From the NCBI RefSeq assembly GCF_018070565.1, contig NZ_JAGPXL010000009.1:124001-188000 (forward strand): 64,000 nucleotides of DNA. Direction: 5' to 3'. Within the stretch, counting starts at the first letter, position 1, and the number at the start of each line of letters is the position of its first letter. This DNA comes from Streptomyces sp. B93 (GTDB lineage: Bacteria > Actinomycetota > Actinomycetes > Streptomycetales > Streptomycetaceae). Shown here piece after piece: positions 63,845 to 64,000 of this stretch. The notes below the pieces were generated by a model. That model was given only the letters and a program-made list of their open reading frames with translations, searched no databases and was not told where the DNA came from. The translations under genes were made by a program, and so were the position numbers.

Positions 63845-64000
63845 TCAGCCGCGGTGGGTGTACGCGCGGGTCACGGTCTGACTGACGGAGTTCCCGGCGG
63901 CGTCCTTCGCGGTGACGCGGAGGGTGACGAAGGTGTCGCCGCGGAGGGCGGCCGGCTTGCTGACGGTGGCGGAGAAGGCGTTGCCGCCCTTGCTCCTCAC
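63845..64000 (-). CDS. Secreted protease, C-terminal end (5' part beyond window)
   Basis: The last 51 residues of a protein reading from beyond the window edge. The visible part (FSATVSKPAALRGDTFVTLRV, TAKDAAGNSVSQTV, TRAYTHRG) is a beta-rich Ig-like end typical of Streptomyces S8 (subtilisin-like) secreted proteases. The catalytic domain cannot be seen, so the family is inference. The neighbouring dual-HTH regulator fits that context. Confidence 0.65.
   Translation of the reverse strand: MRSKGGNAFSATVSKPAALRGDTFVTLRVTAKDAAGNSVSQTVTRAYTHRG

Overview
The window is a 64 kb piece of a high-GC actinomycete chromosome, almost certainly Streptomyces. The evidence is the strong G/C third-position bias, frequent GTG and TTG starts, a HrdB-type principal sigma factor with a Lys/Ala-rich N-terminus, the sporulation regulator WhiH next to it, SepH, a class II NrdJ/NrdR pair, and a single TTA (bldA-type) codon among about 50 genes. 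From memory, the order sepH ... ptsH ... parC ... parE ... hrdB, whiH ... rnhB ... nrdJ, nrdR, lexA is the conserved core order of Streptomyces chromosomes. I see no insertion sequence, prophage, CRISPR array, tRNA or rRNA gene.

Layout. 1-5.7 kb: the end of an MFS exporter overlapping a sugar-lactone-type FAD oxidase, then the division protein SepH, a two-domain rhodanese and a two-domain VOC protein. 5.7-11.2 kb: a minus-strand run of a DUF5998 protein, a nucleotide pyrophosphatase-like enzyme and thymidine kinase, plus a large GNAT-acyl-CoA synthetase fusion. 11.3-16.6 kb: the PTS phosphocarrier HPr with a strong terminator, a GntR/FCD regulator, a secreted LytM/M23 peptidase preceded by a c-di-AMP (ydaO-type) riboswitch, and a coupled pair of M16 peptidase subunits. 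16.9-21.7 kb: topoisomerase IV subunit A, converging on and overlapping a CobW GTPase, then two small DUF genes.

21.8-30.2 kb is the metabolic and regulatory part. It holds a divergent pair of citrate-synthase-like genes, one fused to a MerR/excisionase-type DNA-binding domain, separated by an AT-rich repeat-bearing intergenic region. Next come an iron-box-controlled sucrase/ferredoxin-like protein and a CitA/DcuS-type two-component system, facing a solute:sodium symporter plus DUF485 partner that it may control. 30.2-37 kb: topoisomerase IV subunit B, a small zinc-finger protein, a secreted trypsin-like protease, hrdB and whiH. 37-48.9 kb: an ABC ATPase-permease fusion with degenerate motifs, a Nudix protein, a glycogen-debranching-like protein carrying the TTA codon, a DUF4192 protein, a RecQ helicase with a C-terminal phosphoribosyltransferase-like domain, two uncharacterised proteins and RNase HII.

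49-55.3 kb: a TetR repressor divergent from an EmrB/QacA-type efflux pump, with perfect palindromic operators between them, then ADP-ribosylglycohydrolase, histidine phosphatase, DUF4937, TerD and YrhB-type genes. 55.4-62.6 kb is the DNA precursor and SOS block: nrdR-nrdJ with tandem NrdR boxes, lexA with a LexA box, and a DinG-type helicase. The window ends with a dual-HTH regulator and the last 51 residues of a secreted, probably S8-type, protease.

The least ordinary parts are the HTH-fused/HTH-less citrate synthase pair with a catalytic Asp-to-Glu change in one partner, the motif-poor ABC fusion beside whiH, the iron box abutting a start codon, and two unrelated arrays of 9-bp intergenic tandem repeats.
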